This document shows, in pieces, positions 1-7,696 of a stretch of 64,000 nt of DNA. The stretch comes from OMII01 sp947467385 (GTDB taxonomy: Bacteria > Bdellovibrionota_C > UBA2361 > OMII01). The stretch lies in the NCBI GenBank assembly GCA_044360075.1, contig JBIKLA010000006.1, forward strand, positions 1 to 64,000. Reading direction: 5' to 3'. Made by a program: the position numbers and the translations under genes. Each line of letters starts with the position of its first letter. Positions within the stretch are counted from its first letter, which is position 1. The notes under the pieces are model-generated. The model did not search any database. It was not told the origin of the DNA and worked only from the letters and a program-made list of their open reading frames with translations.

Positions 1-65
1 TTTCCTGTCGCTTCTACCTCTTTGAGGATCTTAACGATCTGCTCCTCAGTGTATCTCTTCTTCAT
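1..65 (-). CDS. IS3-family transposase OrfA, N-terminal fragment (cut by window edge)
   Basis: Reading leftward from the ATG at 65-63 gives 21 codons, MKKRYTEEQIVKILKEVEA and two more residues, before the window ends. The wording RYTEEQIVKIL is the usual start of the helix-turn-helix OrfA of IS3-family elements (known of the family), which binds the element ends and is joined to OrfB by programmed frameshifting. A strong ribosome binding site, AGGAGG, lies at 76-71, five bases from the ATG. Whether the rest of the gene is intact cannot be seen here. Confidence 0.75.
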   Translation of the reverse strand, partial: MKKRYTEEQIVKILKEVEATG

Positions 66-127
66 TCGTTCCTCCTGATTAGAGGAAACTCTACATCATT
101 CTGGTACTATTTGGGGGGAGCAGATCA
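1..127 (-). mobile_element. IS3-family insertion sequence, left end
   Basis: The leader in front of the OrfA start, read on the minus strand, begins TGATCTGCTCCCCCCAAATA at 127. A TG terminal dinucleotide followed by a C-rich run is typical of IS3-family inverted repeats. I therefore place the element boundary at about 127. The other end and the target duplication are outside the window, so the exact limit is an inference. Confidence 0.5.
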
Positions 128-254
128 GGGGAGATTTGAGGTGTCGAAGAACTTTTTAAACTACCGCGAATTAGAGCTGCTTTTTGATGGAATTTGTCGA
201 AGAAAGTAGCGAAATAGAGATGCAACTTTCGGCGAGTTTAGATACAAGAGTGGG

Positions 255-1583
255 GTGTCACATCTTGAGTCTTTATCACGCGAGGAATTAATTGCCCGAG
301 TATCTGAGCTCGAAGCTCAGCTCAAGTGGTTTCAGAAACAGATCTTCGGCAGAAAGAGCGAGCGGCGCCTAGCTGGCGACTCAAAGTACGTTCAGCTCAC
401 CCTGGGAAGCCTCCTTGAGGAGGAGACTCCTCCAAGCCCGACGGAGACGGTTAAGGAGTACCAGCGACGCGTTAAGCCAGAGAATCTATCAGAGGCGAGC
501 GAAGACGAGAGCGGACTTCGCTTCTCTTTAGACGTTCCCGTGAAGACAATTACGCTCAAACCCGATGAGGTCGCTAGCCTTGAGGAGGGAAAGGACTACG
601 AGGTCATAGGCGAGAAGGTAACACATCGATTAGCGCAAAGACCCGCATCGTATGTGGTCTTAAAGTACGTTCGTCCCGTAGTGAAGTTAAAGAGCACAGC
701 GGTGGTATCGCACCCAGCACCTTCTGGGGTGTTCGACAGAAGCTTTGCCGATGTAAGCCTTGTGGCTGGTATCCTCGTTGATAAGTTCCAGTATCACTTG
801 CCGCTTTACCGGCAGCATCAGCGGTTAGCTGCTGGGGGAGTAACGGTATCAAGGCAAACCCTCACGAACTTTGTGGCAAGGGCGGCGGATCTTCTCGCGC
901 CAGTCTACTACGCGCAGCTCTCCTCGATCTTACAGAGTAAAGTGCTCGCGATGGATGAGACCCCAATCAAGGCTGGGCAAGCCGGCAAGGGCAAGCTCCA
1001 CCAGGGCTTCTTCTGGCCCCTCTACGGGGACAAAGACGAGGTAGCATTCCCGTATGGAGCTACCAGAGCGCTTAGGCAGGCTCAAGAGATCCTAGGAGAG
1101 TTCGCCGGCACCCTTGTAACGGATGGTTACGGTGTCTATTCCCGCTATGCCTCAAAGGTCGCCGGAGTTTCTCACGCCACCTGCTGGGCACATACTCGCA
1201 GGAAGTTCATAGAGGCTGAAAGTTCAGACCCTCGTCGGTGCCAGAAGGCGCTTGAGTACATTCGCCTTCTGTACGAGATTGAGGAGTCGGTTCGAAAAGG
1301 TGAGTCAGCGGATATCCTTCGCGCTCGTCGAGAGCGGTCTCTTCCGGTTGTTGAGGAGTTCTTTGAGTGGCTCGGCACAGAGCTTGCCGATCTTACTATT
1401 CTACCGTCGTCTCCGTTCTCGAAAGCGGCTTCGTACGCCATTGAACGTAAAGCGTCGCTGTCTGTGTATCTTTCTGATCCTGCTGTACCGATTGATACCA
1501 ATCACCTCGAGCGGGCGCTCCGTCCGATTCCTATGGGGCGCAAGAACTGGCTGTTTTGTTGGACTGAGGTGTTTCCCCTGTAG
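255..1583 (+). CDS. IS66-family transposase (TnpC), 3' end lost
   Basis: A DDE transposase of the IS66 family, 442 residues from a GTG start. An N-terminal Leu-rich helix runs into QIFGRKSERR, then the catalytic core. All three acidic residues are visible: Asp234 in MDETPIK, Asp290 in VTDGYGVY and Glu419 in NHLERALRPI. The protein runs normally to KNWLFCWTEV at about residue 439 and then reads FPL and stops. Family members continue for roughly 30 more residues from this motif (GAE...), so the last part is missing. The break is exactly where a REP-like palindrome array starts at about 1572. No tnpA or tnpB accessory genes are seen upstream. It is probably a dead copy despite an intact catalytic triad. 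Confidence 0.88.
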   Translation: MSHLESLSREELIARVSELEAQLKWFQKQIFGRKSERRLAGDSKYVQLTLGSLLEEETPPSPTETVKEYQRRVKPENLSEASEDESGLRFSLDVPVKTITLKPDEVASLEEGKDYEVIGEKVTHRLAQRPASYVVLKYVRPVVKLKSTAVVSHPAPSGVFDRSFADVSLVAGILVDKFQYHLPLYRQHQRLAAGGVTVSRQTLTNFVARAADLLAPVYYAQLSSILQSKVLAMDETPIKAGQAGKGKLHQGFFWPLYGDKDEVAFPYGATRALRQAQEILGEFAGTLVTDGYGVYSRYASKVAGVSHATCWAHTRRKFIEAESSDPRRCQKALEYIRLLYEIEESVRKGESADILRARRERSLPVVEEFFEWLGTELADLTILPSSPFSKAASYAIERKASLSVYLSDPAVPIDTNHLERALRPIPMGRKNWLFCWTEVFPL

Positions 1584-1666
1584 CCCGGCTACTTTTTCCC
1601 CTGTAGCCCGGCTACTTTTCCAGGTAGCCGGGCTACTTCCTTTTCGCAGCGCGTGGGGCCGGGCTA
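1572..1666. repeat. REP-like palindrome array (three to four units)
   Basis: The 13-mer GTAGCC-C-GGCTAC occurs at 1580-1592 and 1603-1615, and its reverse complement GTAGCCGGGCTAC at 1624-1636. A decayed fourth unit (GGGGCCGGGCTA) lies near 1655. The first two are in a tandem 23-base unit, TTTCCCCTGTAGCCCGGCTA plus two more bases. Each unit can form a short hairpin. The array abuts the truncated end of the IS66 gene. Related palindromes flank the RAYT transposase downstream, which suggests they are its substrates (inference). Confidence 0.75.
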
Positions 1667-1687
1667 AAGAAAAAACACAGAAGGAAG

Positions 1688-2305
1688 CTAATGCTTGAGC
1701 GGTACAATCGTTTGGTAGGAGATGTTAACCGTGTCGTCGAGCTGTGCTATGAGGATAGAGGGATCCTCAATATTATACTCTGCCCACTGAAGTGGAAGAG
1801 TGCCCTGAATCCGATAGGAATCAAGCTCTTTCGTTATTTCAACTGGCAGGGTTACCTCTTTAGTCACGTCTCGCATCGTTAAGATGCCCGTTAAATTTCC
1901 GGAGCATCGTCTCGAGATGTCGATCACTGACGGCTTGCAATTGTCAGAGAGTCGCTGAGAGGTGAAAGAGACCGTGGGATATTGATCAGAAGCCATGCAC
2001 TCCTGAAGCGTCTCATCTCGACCATCCCAATCCGTCTTAATGGTCTGAACTTTAATGGTCAAATCAACCACTATCGAGAGAGGATCCCTCTTATCTTTCA
2101 GGGTTATCGAACCAACTAGATCTTTAGTGGTACCGTTAATGGTGTGCCAAGTTGAATCTAGGACGAAGGAAACGGAGGTATTCGAATCGTTGATCGGGCT
2201 TGGTAGGTTCCACGTATCCGCACGCGTTAGTGTACTCCCAATACCTAGAGAGCAGAGTAAGAGAGAAAATCCTAATGCCGCACTGAACTTGATAGATATC
2301 CGCAT
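1688..2305 (-). CDS. YceI-family periplasmic lipid-binding protein
   Basis: 205 residues with a clear signal peptide (MRISIK, hydrophobic core, likely cleavage after TRA at residue 29). The mature part has YceI features: the strand VSFVLDSTWHTINGT, the segment DETLQECMASDQYPTVSF, then LTGILTMRDVTKEVTLPVEI and a C-terminal DTVNISYQTIVPL strand. YceI proteins are small lipocalin-like beta-barrels that bind isoprenoid or fatty amide ligands in the periplasm (known); the ligand here cannot be told. Transcribed alone on the minus strand between the IS66 remnant and the RAYT gene. The family call rests on motif wording; length matches the family. Confidence 0.85.
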   Translation of the reverse strand: MRISIKFSAALGFSLLLCSLGIGSTLTRADTWNLPSPINDSNTSVSFVLDSTWHTINGTTKDLVGSITLKDKRDPLSIVVDLTIKVQTIKTDWDGRDETLQECMASDQYPTVSFTSQRLSDNCKPSVIDISRRCSGNLTGILTMRDVTKEVTLPVEITKELDSYRIQGTLPLQWAEYNIEDPSILIAQLDDTVNISYQTIVPLKH

Positions 2306-2372
2306 ACCGCACTACAACCCATAATATTCCAAGACGATGCCCCACCTCCCCAGAAAGCGCCAGGAGAAAAAG

Positions 2373-2420
2373 CCTGCAGTCCGGCTACTTTAGTAGCCGT
2401 AGCCTGTACCCCGGCTACTC
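2373..2420. repeat. Degenerate REP-like palindromes upstream of the RAYT gene
   Basis: Three imperfect relatives of the GTAGCC/GGCTAC palindrome are packed here: AGTCCGGCTAC, AGTAGCCGTAGCC and TACCCCGGCTAC. They sit about 60 bases before the RAYT start codon, the usual position of REP sequences next to their transposase. Confidence 0.5.
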
Positions 2421-2481
2421 CCAAGCCTGGAGGCTGGCGCAGCCGACACAACTTTACTCCCCTACCGCCGAACCTATCCCC

Positions 2482-3456
2482 ATGGCAAAGCCAATGAAGT
2501 ACCACCCGCACGGTAGCGTCCTGTTTTGCACCTTTAGCGTGGAGGAAGGGCTTCTCCTCTTAAGTAATCCCCTCTGTTTGGCCATCATCCAAAGCTGCCT
2601 TGCCGCCGCCCAGTTTCTTTATCCCATCACCATCTGCCACATGCTCATTCAGGCTACCCACCTACACATGGTGGTAGTCGTGGATGATCCGGACCACATT
2701 GCCAGCTTTATACGCCACTTTAAGACCGAGTCCGCCCACATGCTTAACCGCGTTCTGGGAAGGCAAAAGAGAACCATCTGGTGCGATGGTTACGATAGCC
2801 CTATCGTCCTTACTCCGATTCGGGCACTGGTTGCCATCGCGTACCTGTACGCGAATCCAGCCAAGGACAATCTTGAGTCAACTATTGAGCGCTTCCCCGG
2901 ATTCTCTACCTGGAAGATGTTTCGTTCCGGCATTCTCTCGATGCTCTGGAAGAGGCTGCGCCGCCCCCAGTTCCGTACACTTCACAAGAACCGGCACAGC
3001 TTGCGGGGGTACACACATGAGGCTGAGCGCCTTCTGAATGAGTCACAGGAGTTATGCCCCTTCTCTATAAAACCGAACGCTTGGCTCGAGGCCTTCGGCG
3101 TAGTAGACCCTAGAGAGCAGGATACTATGAACGCCCGCCTGCTCCGACGCATCGCTCTCCTCGAAGAGCGCGCAGCTAGGAATCGCGTAAAGGCAAAGAA
3201 AACGGTCATCGGATCCGATCGCCTCGTGGCCCAGCCACTTGACCTCTCTTATCGTCCCAGGCGTTCGGGGCGGCGTATGTGGTGCCTCTCTGAGAAGCGC
3301 GCAGTTCGAGTAGCTTTCATCGAATTCTTCAGGAATCTTATGGCGCGAGCTAGGACAGTTCGGGAGCGGTGGCGGAGCGGGGAAACCTGGTTGCGCTATC
3401 CCCCGGGGCTTTTCCCGCCCACGATGCCTAAGCTGGCCAACGTCTTGGCAGCGTAG
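2482..3456 (+). CDS. REP-associated tyrosine transposase (RAYT, Y1/HUH type)
   Basis: 324 residues. The HUH-type motif is THLHMVVVVDD (His60, His62) and the catalytic tyrosine region is AYLYANPAKDNL, where Tyr121 lies four residues before the Asn of the NP turn, as in the RAYT pattern YxxxNP. RAYTs are single-strand DNA nucleases that act on REP/REPIN hairpins (known). REP-like palindromes flank the gene at 1580-1666 and 2373-2420 upstream and at 3598-3663 downstream, which supports the call. After the catalytic domain there is an extra C-terminal region of about 190 residues, rich in Arg and Leu, of unknown role. The ATG at 2482 follows weak Shine-Dalgarno sequence. RAYTs are usually single-copy, vertically kept genes. 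Confidence 0.87.
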   Translation: MAKPMKYHPHGSVLFCTFSVEEGLLLLSNPLCLAIIQSCLAAAQFLYPITICHMLIQATHLHMVVVVDDPDHIASFIRHFKTESAHMLNRVLGRQKRTIWCDGYDSPIVLTPIRALVAIAYLYANPAKDNLESTIERFPGFSTWKMFRSGILSMLWKRLRRPQFRTLHKNRHSLRGYTHEAERLLNESQELCPFSIKPNAWLEAFGVVDPREQDTMNARLLRRIALLEERAARNRVKAKKTVIGSDRLVAQPLDLSYRPRRSGRRMWCLSEKRAVRVAFIEFFRNLMARARTVRERWRSGETWLRYPPGLFPPTMPKLANVLAA

Positions 3457-3567
3457 GCGTATTCCTGACAATCCCCATGCGTTCTCCGGTACGCGGGGTC
3501 GAAGTGTACCTTCTGTCTACCTCAGGTGATTTCTTGCTCCTTCATTTTTGCCTGTTGATGGGCGGGC

Positions 3568-3670
3568 ACTCCCCAGCCTGAGGTTCTCACGCGTAGTGGA
3601 GCCGGGCTACATAGGAAAAAACTCCCCAGCCTGAGGTTCTCACGCGTAGTGGAGCCGGGCTACATAGGAA
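3568..3670. repeat. 53-base tandem duplication containing a REP-like palindrome
   Basis: A 50-base block starting ACTCCCCAGCCTGAGG at 3568 is repeated identically from 3621, a period of 53 bases. Each copy contains GGAGCCGGGCTAC, a half-decayed version of the REP palindrome. It lies in the 335-base gap between the RAYT gene and the sigma factor gene, where I see no coding sequence. Identity of the copies implies recent duplication. Confidence 0.85.
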
Positions 3671-3791
3671 AGCCGAAAACCGCCCTACAGGCGCCGGTAC
3701 GAAAAATCGGGAAAATTCAGCTGCCTGCGCCACCGCTAACCCAGCTGCCACAGGGAATCAGGCACTCCTTAATCTGTTTCCTTCCCCTTCT

Positions 3792-5579
3792 GTGACTGAT
3801 AAGCTCTCGCGCTACTTTGGTGTTTCATCCCCGCGGAATCCTTTCCTCATGGGTCGCATACGGTCCTCCGCTTCGTCCCCTTCCCCGGCGTCTCACAGCG
3901 AGGCCTCGCCACAGAAGCAGTCCAAGTCCAAAGCTCCAGCTACGCCGCTCCGCGCCCCGAAAATAAGCCGAAATGAGCTCCTCCTCGGTGCGGCTGATGC
4001 GGAGATGCGAATCCTCAAGAGTCTCGTCAATCATACTCCGACGCTCCCTCAGCTCATCATCACAAAGTCCCCCACAAAACAAGCCGAGATGCATGGCCAA
4101 CTCCTCGCGGCCCAGGAACAGATTCAGATCACGACTCGGGCCATCGAAACAATCAAAACAAATCATCTGGCAACCGAGCTACTTCCAACGGTGCATGCCT
4201 TTGAGAAGGAATTACGCGAAATCAGGGATAAGAACGACACCCTCATTATTCGTTCAAATCTGCTCCAAGGAAGAACAGTAAAGGGATTGTCTGACCCACC
4301 CGTTCTGCCTCGGGCATCTGAGCACGAAGTTGCAACGCAGCTAGTGAACTTCCGAAATGCTTTTTGGGAGGGACTCTATTCGATACCGAAGGTGCAGGGA
4401 GAGCGTGTGAACGACATAAGCCTCTATGCGGGCGGCAAAGGTCGGTCTCAACACGTCATCTTCTCTCTTAAAAAGGATGAAGAAACACCTGCAGACCTTA
4501 GAAAGCGCATCAAGAACGTTTTAGGGAAGATCGATGCGGTTCGGGGTACAAGAACCCTGCCCTCCCTCTCTGTCGCGGAACGAAGCAAGGTAGCGAAGGT
4601 ACTCCTAACAATGCCGGCGCCCCCTGAGCATAACGTGAGGTTTTTGAGCCAATGTAAGGCCGACCAGGCTTTGCTCACCACCTTAGAGGCAAAGATTCTC
4701 TGCAAGCATTCAAGCGTCATCGCCGCCGTTGCGAAGAAGGTTCCCTCGGCCATTGAATGTCGCACCCTTCAACGAGAACTCGGTGGAACAGCGCTCCAAA
4801 TTCATGAGACGATTGCACGGCTCAGCTCCCTGGCAGAGAGCTATCTTGCGCTCAAGGATTACCTCGTTGCCTGTAATAAGGGGCTCGTGTGTTCCATCGT
4901 GGCCCGCTCCCCAAAACTAAATCGTTATCCAGAAGACCTTGTGCAAGAGGGAACGATCGGGCTTATGCGAGCCATCGAGAAGTACGACCCCTCATCCGGG
5001 TTTAAGCTAGGAACCTACGCTACGTTCTGGATTAAGCAGACCACCGGGCGCTCCTATAACTCTGTGTCGCGCCTGGTTGATATCCCTTCGAATGCCATAG
5101 CACCTTTTGAGGAGCTACGCACAACGATAGGAGAGCCCGGAGCCCTCACGGATTACCCCTCGCTTGCCCGGCGTACCGGATTGAGCGAGCGGGATCTTGA
5201 AAATCTCATCCCCCTGGCTCGTCCGATTCAGAGTCTCCAGAGTCCCTCACCTCGCGACCAGTCCCGTCAGATCGGGTCCTTGATCCCTGATCCGAAGGCA
5301 GTTGATGCAGAGAACGTTGCTATCGAATCGGAGGCGCGCTCAATCGTCTTAGAATCCCTCCGACACCTCCATCCTAGATTACGAGAGGTCATCCTGCTTC
5401 GATTCGGTCTTGATGGGAATCAACCGCTTACGCTCCTTGAGGTCGGAGAAAAGCTCAATCTTACTCGGGAGAGAATTCGACAGATTCAGCAGCAAGGACT
5501 AGAGAAGCTCCTGCAACTCAGCCGCCGCCCGGACAGCAAGCTCGGTAGTCTCGCAAGCGTATTTGGGTTTGAGCTCTAG
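3792..5579 (+). CDS. Sigma-70 family RNA polymerase sigma factor with long N-terminal extension
   Basis: 595 residues from a GTG start; an ATG at 3849 is an alternative. Core sigma regions occupy only the C-terminal 40 percent. Region 2 runs about 350-430, with LVQEGTIGLMRAIEKYDPSS and FKLGTYATFWIKQTTGR, region 3 about 440-480, and region 4 about 515-575, with a nearly canonical 4.2 helix-turn-helix LTRERIRQIQQQGLEKL. Region 2.4 reads SVSRLVDIPSNA instead of the housekeeping form, so -10 recognition may differ (inference). The first 340 residues lack a recognisable region 1.1 and contain Pro/Ser-rich then helical charged sequence. It would direct RNA polymerase to a promoter subset. It sits alone, beside transposase remnants, with no anti-sigma gene apparent. 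Confidence 0.85.
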   Translation: MTDKLSRYFGVSSPRNPFLMGRIRSSASSPSPASHSEASPQKQSKSKAPATPLRAPKISRNELLLGAADAEMRILKSLVNHTPTLPQLIITKSPTKQAEMHGQLLAAQEQIQITTRAIETIKTNHLATELLPTVHAFEKELREIRDKNDTLIIRSNLLQGRTVKGLSDPPVLPRASEHEVATQLVNFRNAFWEGLYSIPKVQGERVNDISLYAGGKGRSQHVIFSLKKDEETPADLRKRIKNVLGKIDAVRGTRTLPSLSVAERSKVAKVLLTMPAPPEHNVRFLSQCKADQALLTTLEAKILCKHSSVIAAVAKKVPSAIECRTLQRELGGTALQIHETIARLSSLAESYLALKDYLVACNKGLVCSIVARSPKLNRYPEDLVQEGTIGLMRAIEKYDPSSGFKLGTYATFWIKQTTGRSYNSVSRLVDIPSNAIAPFEELRTTIGEPGALTDYPSLARRTGLSERDLENLIPLARPIQSLQSPSPRDQSRQIGSLIPDPKAVDAENVAIESEARSIVLESLRHLHPRLREVILLRFGLDGNQPLTLLEVGEKLNLTRERIRQIQQQGLEKLLQLSRRPDSKLGSLASVFGFEL

Positions 5580-5767
5580 TCGGCGACAGGGCTTTGGGAG
5601 AACTCTGGAGCAAGTCGCCTAGCGTACCTGCGGAACAGCGACATCGCTTTTGACGGGATAGAGCCGAGTCAATGCCCCAGTACCCGAATTAACTGAAGAG
5701 CCGGTAGTCCGGTAACAGCTACAAAACAGCTTCAAAGCTCAACCCGTGCGCTTCCGCACCCTCTGGT

Positions 5768-6043
5768 TCAAGCCAATATCGAGGCTACGTATGGCGAGCC
5801 GCAGCTAGGCGCTGAGAGACCGTACCCACAGATGGCTAGGAGGCACACAGAGCAGCAGTGGTGGATGCGCCTAGGCTTTCGGTGCGGGGGTTTTTTGCTC
5901 ACTACTTTTCTGGGCTCCCTAACTGCCTGTTGTTTTTTAGAGTTAGAAAGTTGAGTGATAAGAGGGCGTCCCGCAGCGATATATCCGTCGCAGGCTAAGC
6001 CGAGGCGCATACACACTTCATCCGGCAGGAGCAAAGACTTCAC
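5768..6043 (-). CDS. Possible small protein, coupled to the gene upstream
   Basis: A 91-codon frame beginning at a GTG that overlaps the TGA of the frame at 6040 in a GTGA arrangement, typical of translational coupling. The first 60 residues look protein-like (DEVCMRLGLACDGYIAAGRP, then a Lys/Arg-rich stretch with PPHRKPRR). The end is Cys-rich and less convincing. No family recognised and no Shine-Dalgarno seen, so this is tentative; the stretch 5580-6154 otherwise holds nothing I can identify. Confidence 0.25.
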   Translation of the reverse strand: MKSLLLPDEVCMRLGLACDGYIAAGRPLITQLSNSKKQQAVREPRKVVSKKPPHRKPRRIHHCCSVCLLAICGYGLSAPSCGSPYVASILA

Positions 6044-6237
6044 CTGACCCGTGGGAATGCGATGAAGCGACCAACAACATCACTAGGGCTATCAGTGATT
6101 TGAAGCACCTCGACATCGGTTTGCAAAAGAGAGCCTCGCTGGCTAAAATCGTATGTGTTGACCGAGCCGCAGGCCCCCTTGCGACAAACAAGATACAGCA
6201 AGCGGCAACCCTGGGTGTGCATGAGAAACAGTCCCAT
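6040..6237 (-). CDS. Possible small hypothetical protein
   Basis: A 65-codon frame from ATG 6237 (a TTG at 6243 sits better behind an AAGGGGG motif). It starts with a hydrophobic segment, GLFLMHTQGCRLLYLVC, and continues with ordered-looking sequence such as SQRGSLLQTDVEVLQITDSP. The stop overlaps the GTG start of the next minus-strand frame. Its 5' end overlaps the earliest possible starts of the plus-strand gene at 6221; if this gene is real, that gene probably starts at 6335. Unknown function. Confidence 0.3.
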   Translation of the reverse strand: MGLFLMHTQGCRLLYLVCRKGACGSVNTYDFSQRGSLLQTDVEVLQITDSPSDVVGRFIAFPRVR

Positions 6238-7330
6238 AACCAAGATTCCAACCCCCTTAGGTGCTAGTAAGGGCACCTCTGCATCGCCGACAGCCGCCGA
6301 TTTGGGGGATGCCAATTTGCCGTCGCGTGGCGGAATGTCGCTCCAATCTTGGGTGGTGCTCGGCACTATTGCAGTCGGTTCAACCTACTTTTTGTGGGGC
6401 GGCCTCAAGCATCTCGCCGGAGATCCGTTGGGCTCACCATCTCCGGTGCCTCGCCAACCCCCTCCTCCAACTTCACCGCTGTCTGCAGTGGGACGCACTT
6501 CTTCCGTCCCCCCTGCCCCGACCGTAGCCAAAACGCGTGAGCAACTCACGCGCGAAGCCCTCGCAACAGGGTTTACCATCATGGGAGACTACATACAGGG
6601 GACTGCGGTCCTAGAGAACACTACCGTTTTCAGCCGACCGAGTGTGGATGTCTCAAATCTGCAGGGACTTCAGAAGACGATCGACGCCTTTAAAGGGGAG
6701 CTTTCTAAGTGGTGTTCGGGACACCTCGTTCTCTCCGAAATCGAAGCATCGCTCAAAGCCCTCGATGCGGGCATGGCGAAAGAGCCTCAAGCCCAGCTCA
6801 ACCTCGCAACTCAATTCCGAGAAAGCCTTGAAGCCGCATACCTAAACAGCTCCGACACAGGCTTAGCTCACGTAATATTTCGCTTGGGGAAGGAGGCTCG
6901 AGAGGGTCAAGCGAAATCCCCGGTAGTATCGATCCTGCCGCCTAGAGCTCTAGCTCCTGCTGCAACAAATACTAATGCGCCAGCCAGCCAGAGCAAGGAG
7001 CCGCTTATGGCCGACCTGGCTCCATGTCGCACTCAAATAAATACTCAGCTGGCCAATTTTCGACGTTTAGTTGAAAAACACAGTGGCATGCTCAAAGAAA
7101 AGGGCTTAGGAGAGCCCGTAGCAGAGAGGCTCGACAGCGCATTGAGCATTAGGGCTACTTTTCGCGGTTATGCTGAGCGCTTCAAGGCTATTACAAAGAG
7201 CTTGCCTGAGGATTCGAATGATTACCGTTCTGCCAAGGCTTTCGAGAAACTGTGCACTACGGCTGTCCTAGCTTTTAATGAGAGTCCGCAGTTGGGCGTG
7301 GGCTATTTCAAGATCATGTTCGATTATTAG
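6221..7330 (+). CDS. Hypothetical single-pass membrane protein
   Basis: About 369 residues from ATG 6221; a GTG at 6155 and an ATG at 6335 are other in-frame starts, none with a good ribosome binding site. A single membrane segment, SWVVLGTIAVGSTYFLWGG, lies near residue 42 and is followed by a Pro-rich linker (PRQPPPPTSP). The large remainder is mostly helical with a second low-complexity Ala/Pro linker in the middle, ending AFNESPQLGVGYFKIMFDY. The topology suggests an inner-membrane anchor with an extracytoplasmic domain. I recognise no family. It is followed by the structured region and terminator at 7429-7667. Confidence 0.7.
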   Translation: MRNSPITKIPTPLGASKGTSASPTAADLGDANLPSRGGMSLQSWVVLGTIAVGSTYFLWGGLKHLAGDPLGSPSPVPRQPPPPTSPLSAVGRTSSVPPAPTVAKTREQLTREALATGFTIMGDYIQGTAVLENTTVFSRPSVDVSNLQGLQKTIDAFKGELSKWCSGHLVLSEIEASLKALDAGMAKEPQAQLNLATQFRESLEAAYLNSSDTGLAHVIFRLGKEAREGQAKSPVVSILPPRALAPAATNTNAPASQSKEPLMADLAPCRTQINTQLANFRRLVEKHSGMLKEKGLGEPVAERLDSALSIRATFRGYAERFKAITKSLPEDSNDYRSAKAFEKLCTTAVLAFNESPQLGVGYFKIMFDY

Positions 7331-7428
7331 AGTGTTCACTGGCTGCGAGTCCTTTTTCTTCTTTTGCCATCGAGGATACTTCAGTCCGGACCATCGAAAT
7401 GGCTGCACAGAAACGACTGAGTTCAGTT

Positions 7429-7667
7429 TTGAGGCCGCGCTTTGCGGCCTCAACCGAGAGGGTGGCCACCCTCGAGACCTAAAGCATAAAAACGATCAAA
7501 ATGTCGCTCCGGCGATACTTTTCTGCGCCCCGGCAAGCTGCAGGTGTTTCTTGCCGCCACCTCGATACCAACCTCAAGGAGGTGACAACTGAGCGGAACA
7601 CTCGGACGCACCGTTCCGGTCGTCCATGTGTAAGCAAAAACGGAGCTGGTGGTCGCTCCGTTTTTGC
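7429..7667 (+). ncRNA. Candidate structured RNA or 3' UTR: five consecutive stem-loops
   Basis: In 240 bases there are five successive perfect hairpins: TTGAGGCCGC (7429-7438 with 7444-7453), a palindrome at 7458-7473, CGGCAAG (7531-7537 with 7550-7556), CACCTC (7558-7563 with 7579-7584) and the terminator stem 7634-7646 with 7655-7667. The fourth hairpin hides AAGGAGGTGA, a full-length Shine-Dalgarno match. Strand is uncertain because stems read on both strands. It could be a 3' UTR, an sRNA or a leader; no known riboswitch is recognised. Confidence 0.35.
7634..7667. terminator. Bidirectional intrinsic terminator
   Basis: A perfect 13-bp stem GCAAAAACGGAGC / GCTCCGTTTTTGC with an 8-base loop. 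The inner GC-rich stem followed by TTTTT reads as a rho-independent terminator on both strands, closing the convergent genes at 7330 and 7697. Confidence 0.85.
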
Positions 7668-7696
7668 TCGTCTATCTGCTTCTCTTCGTTGCAGGC

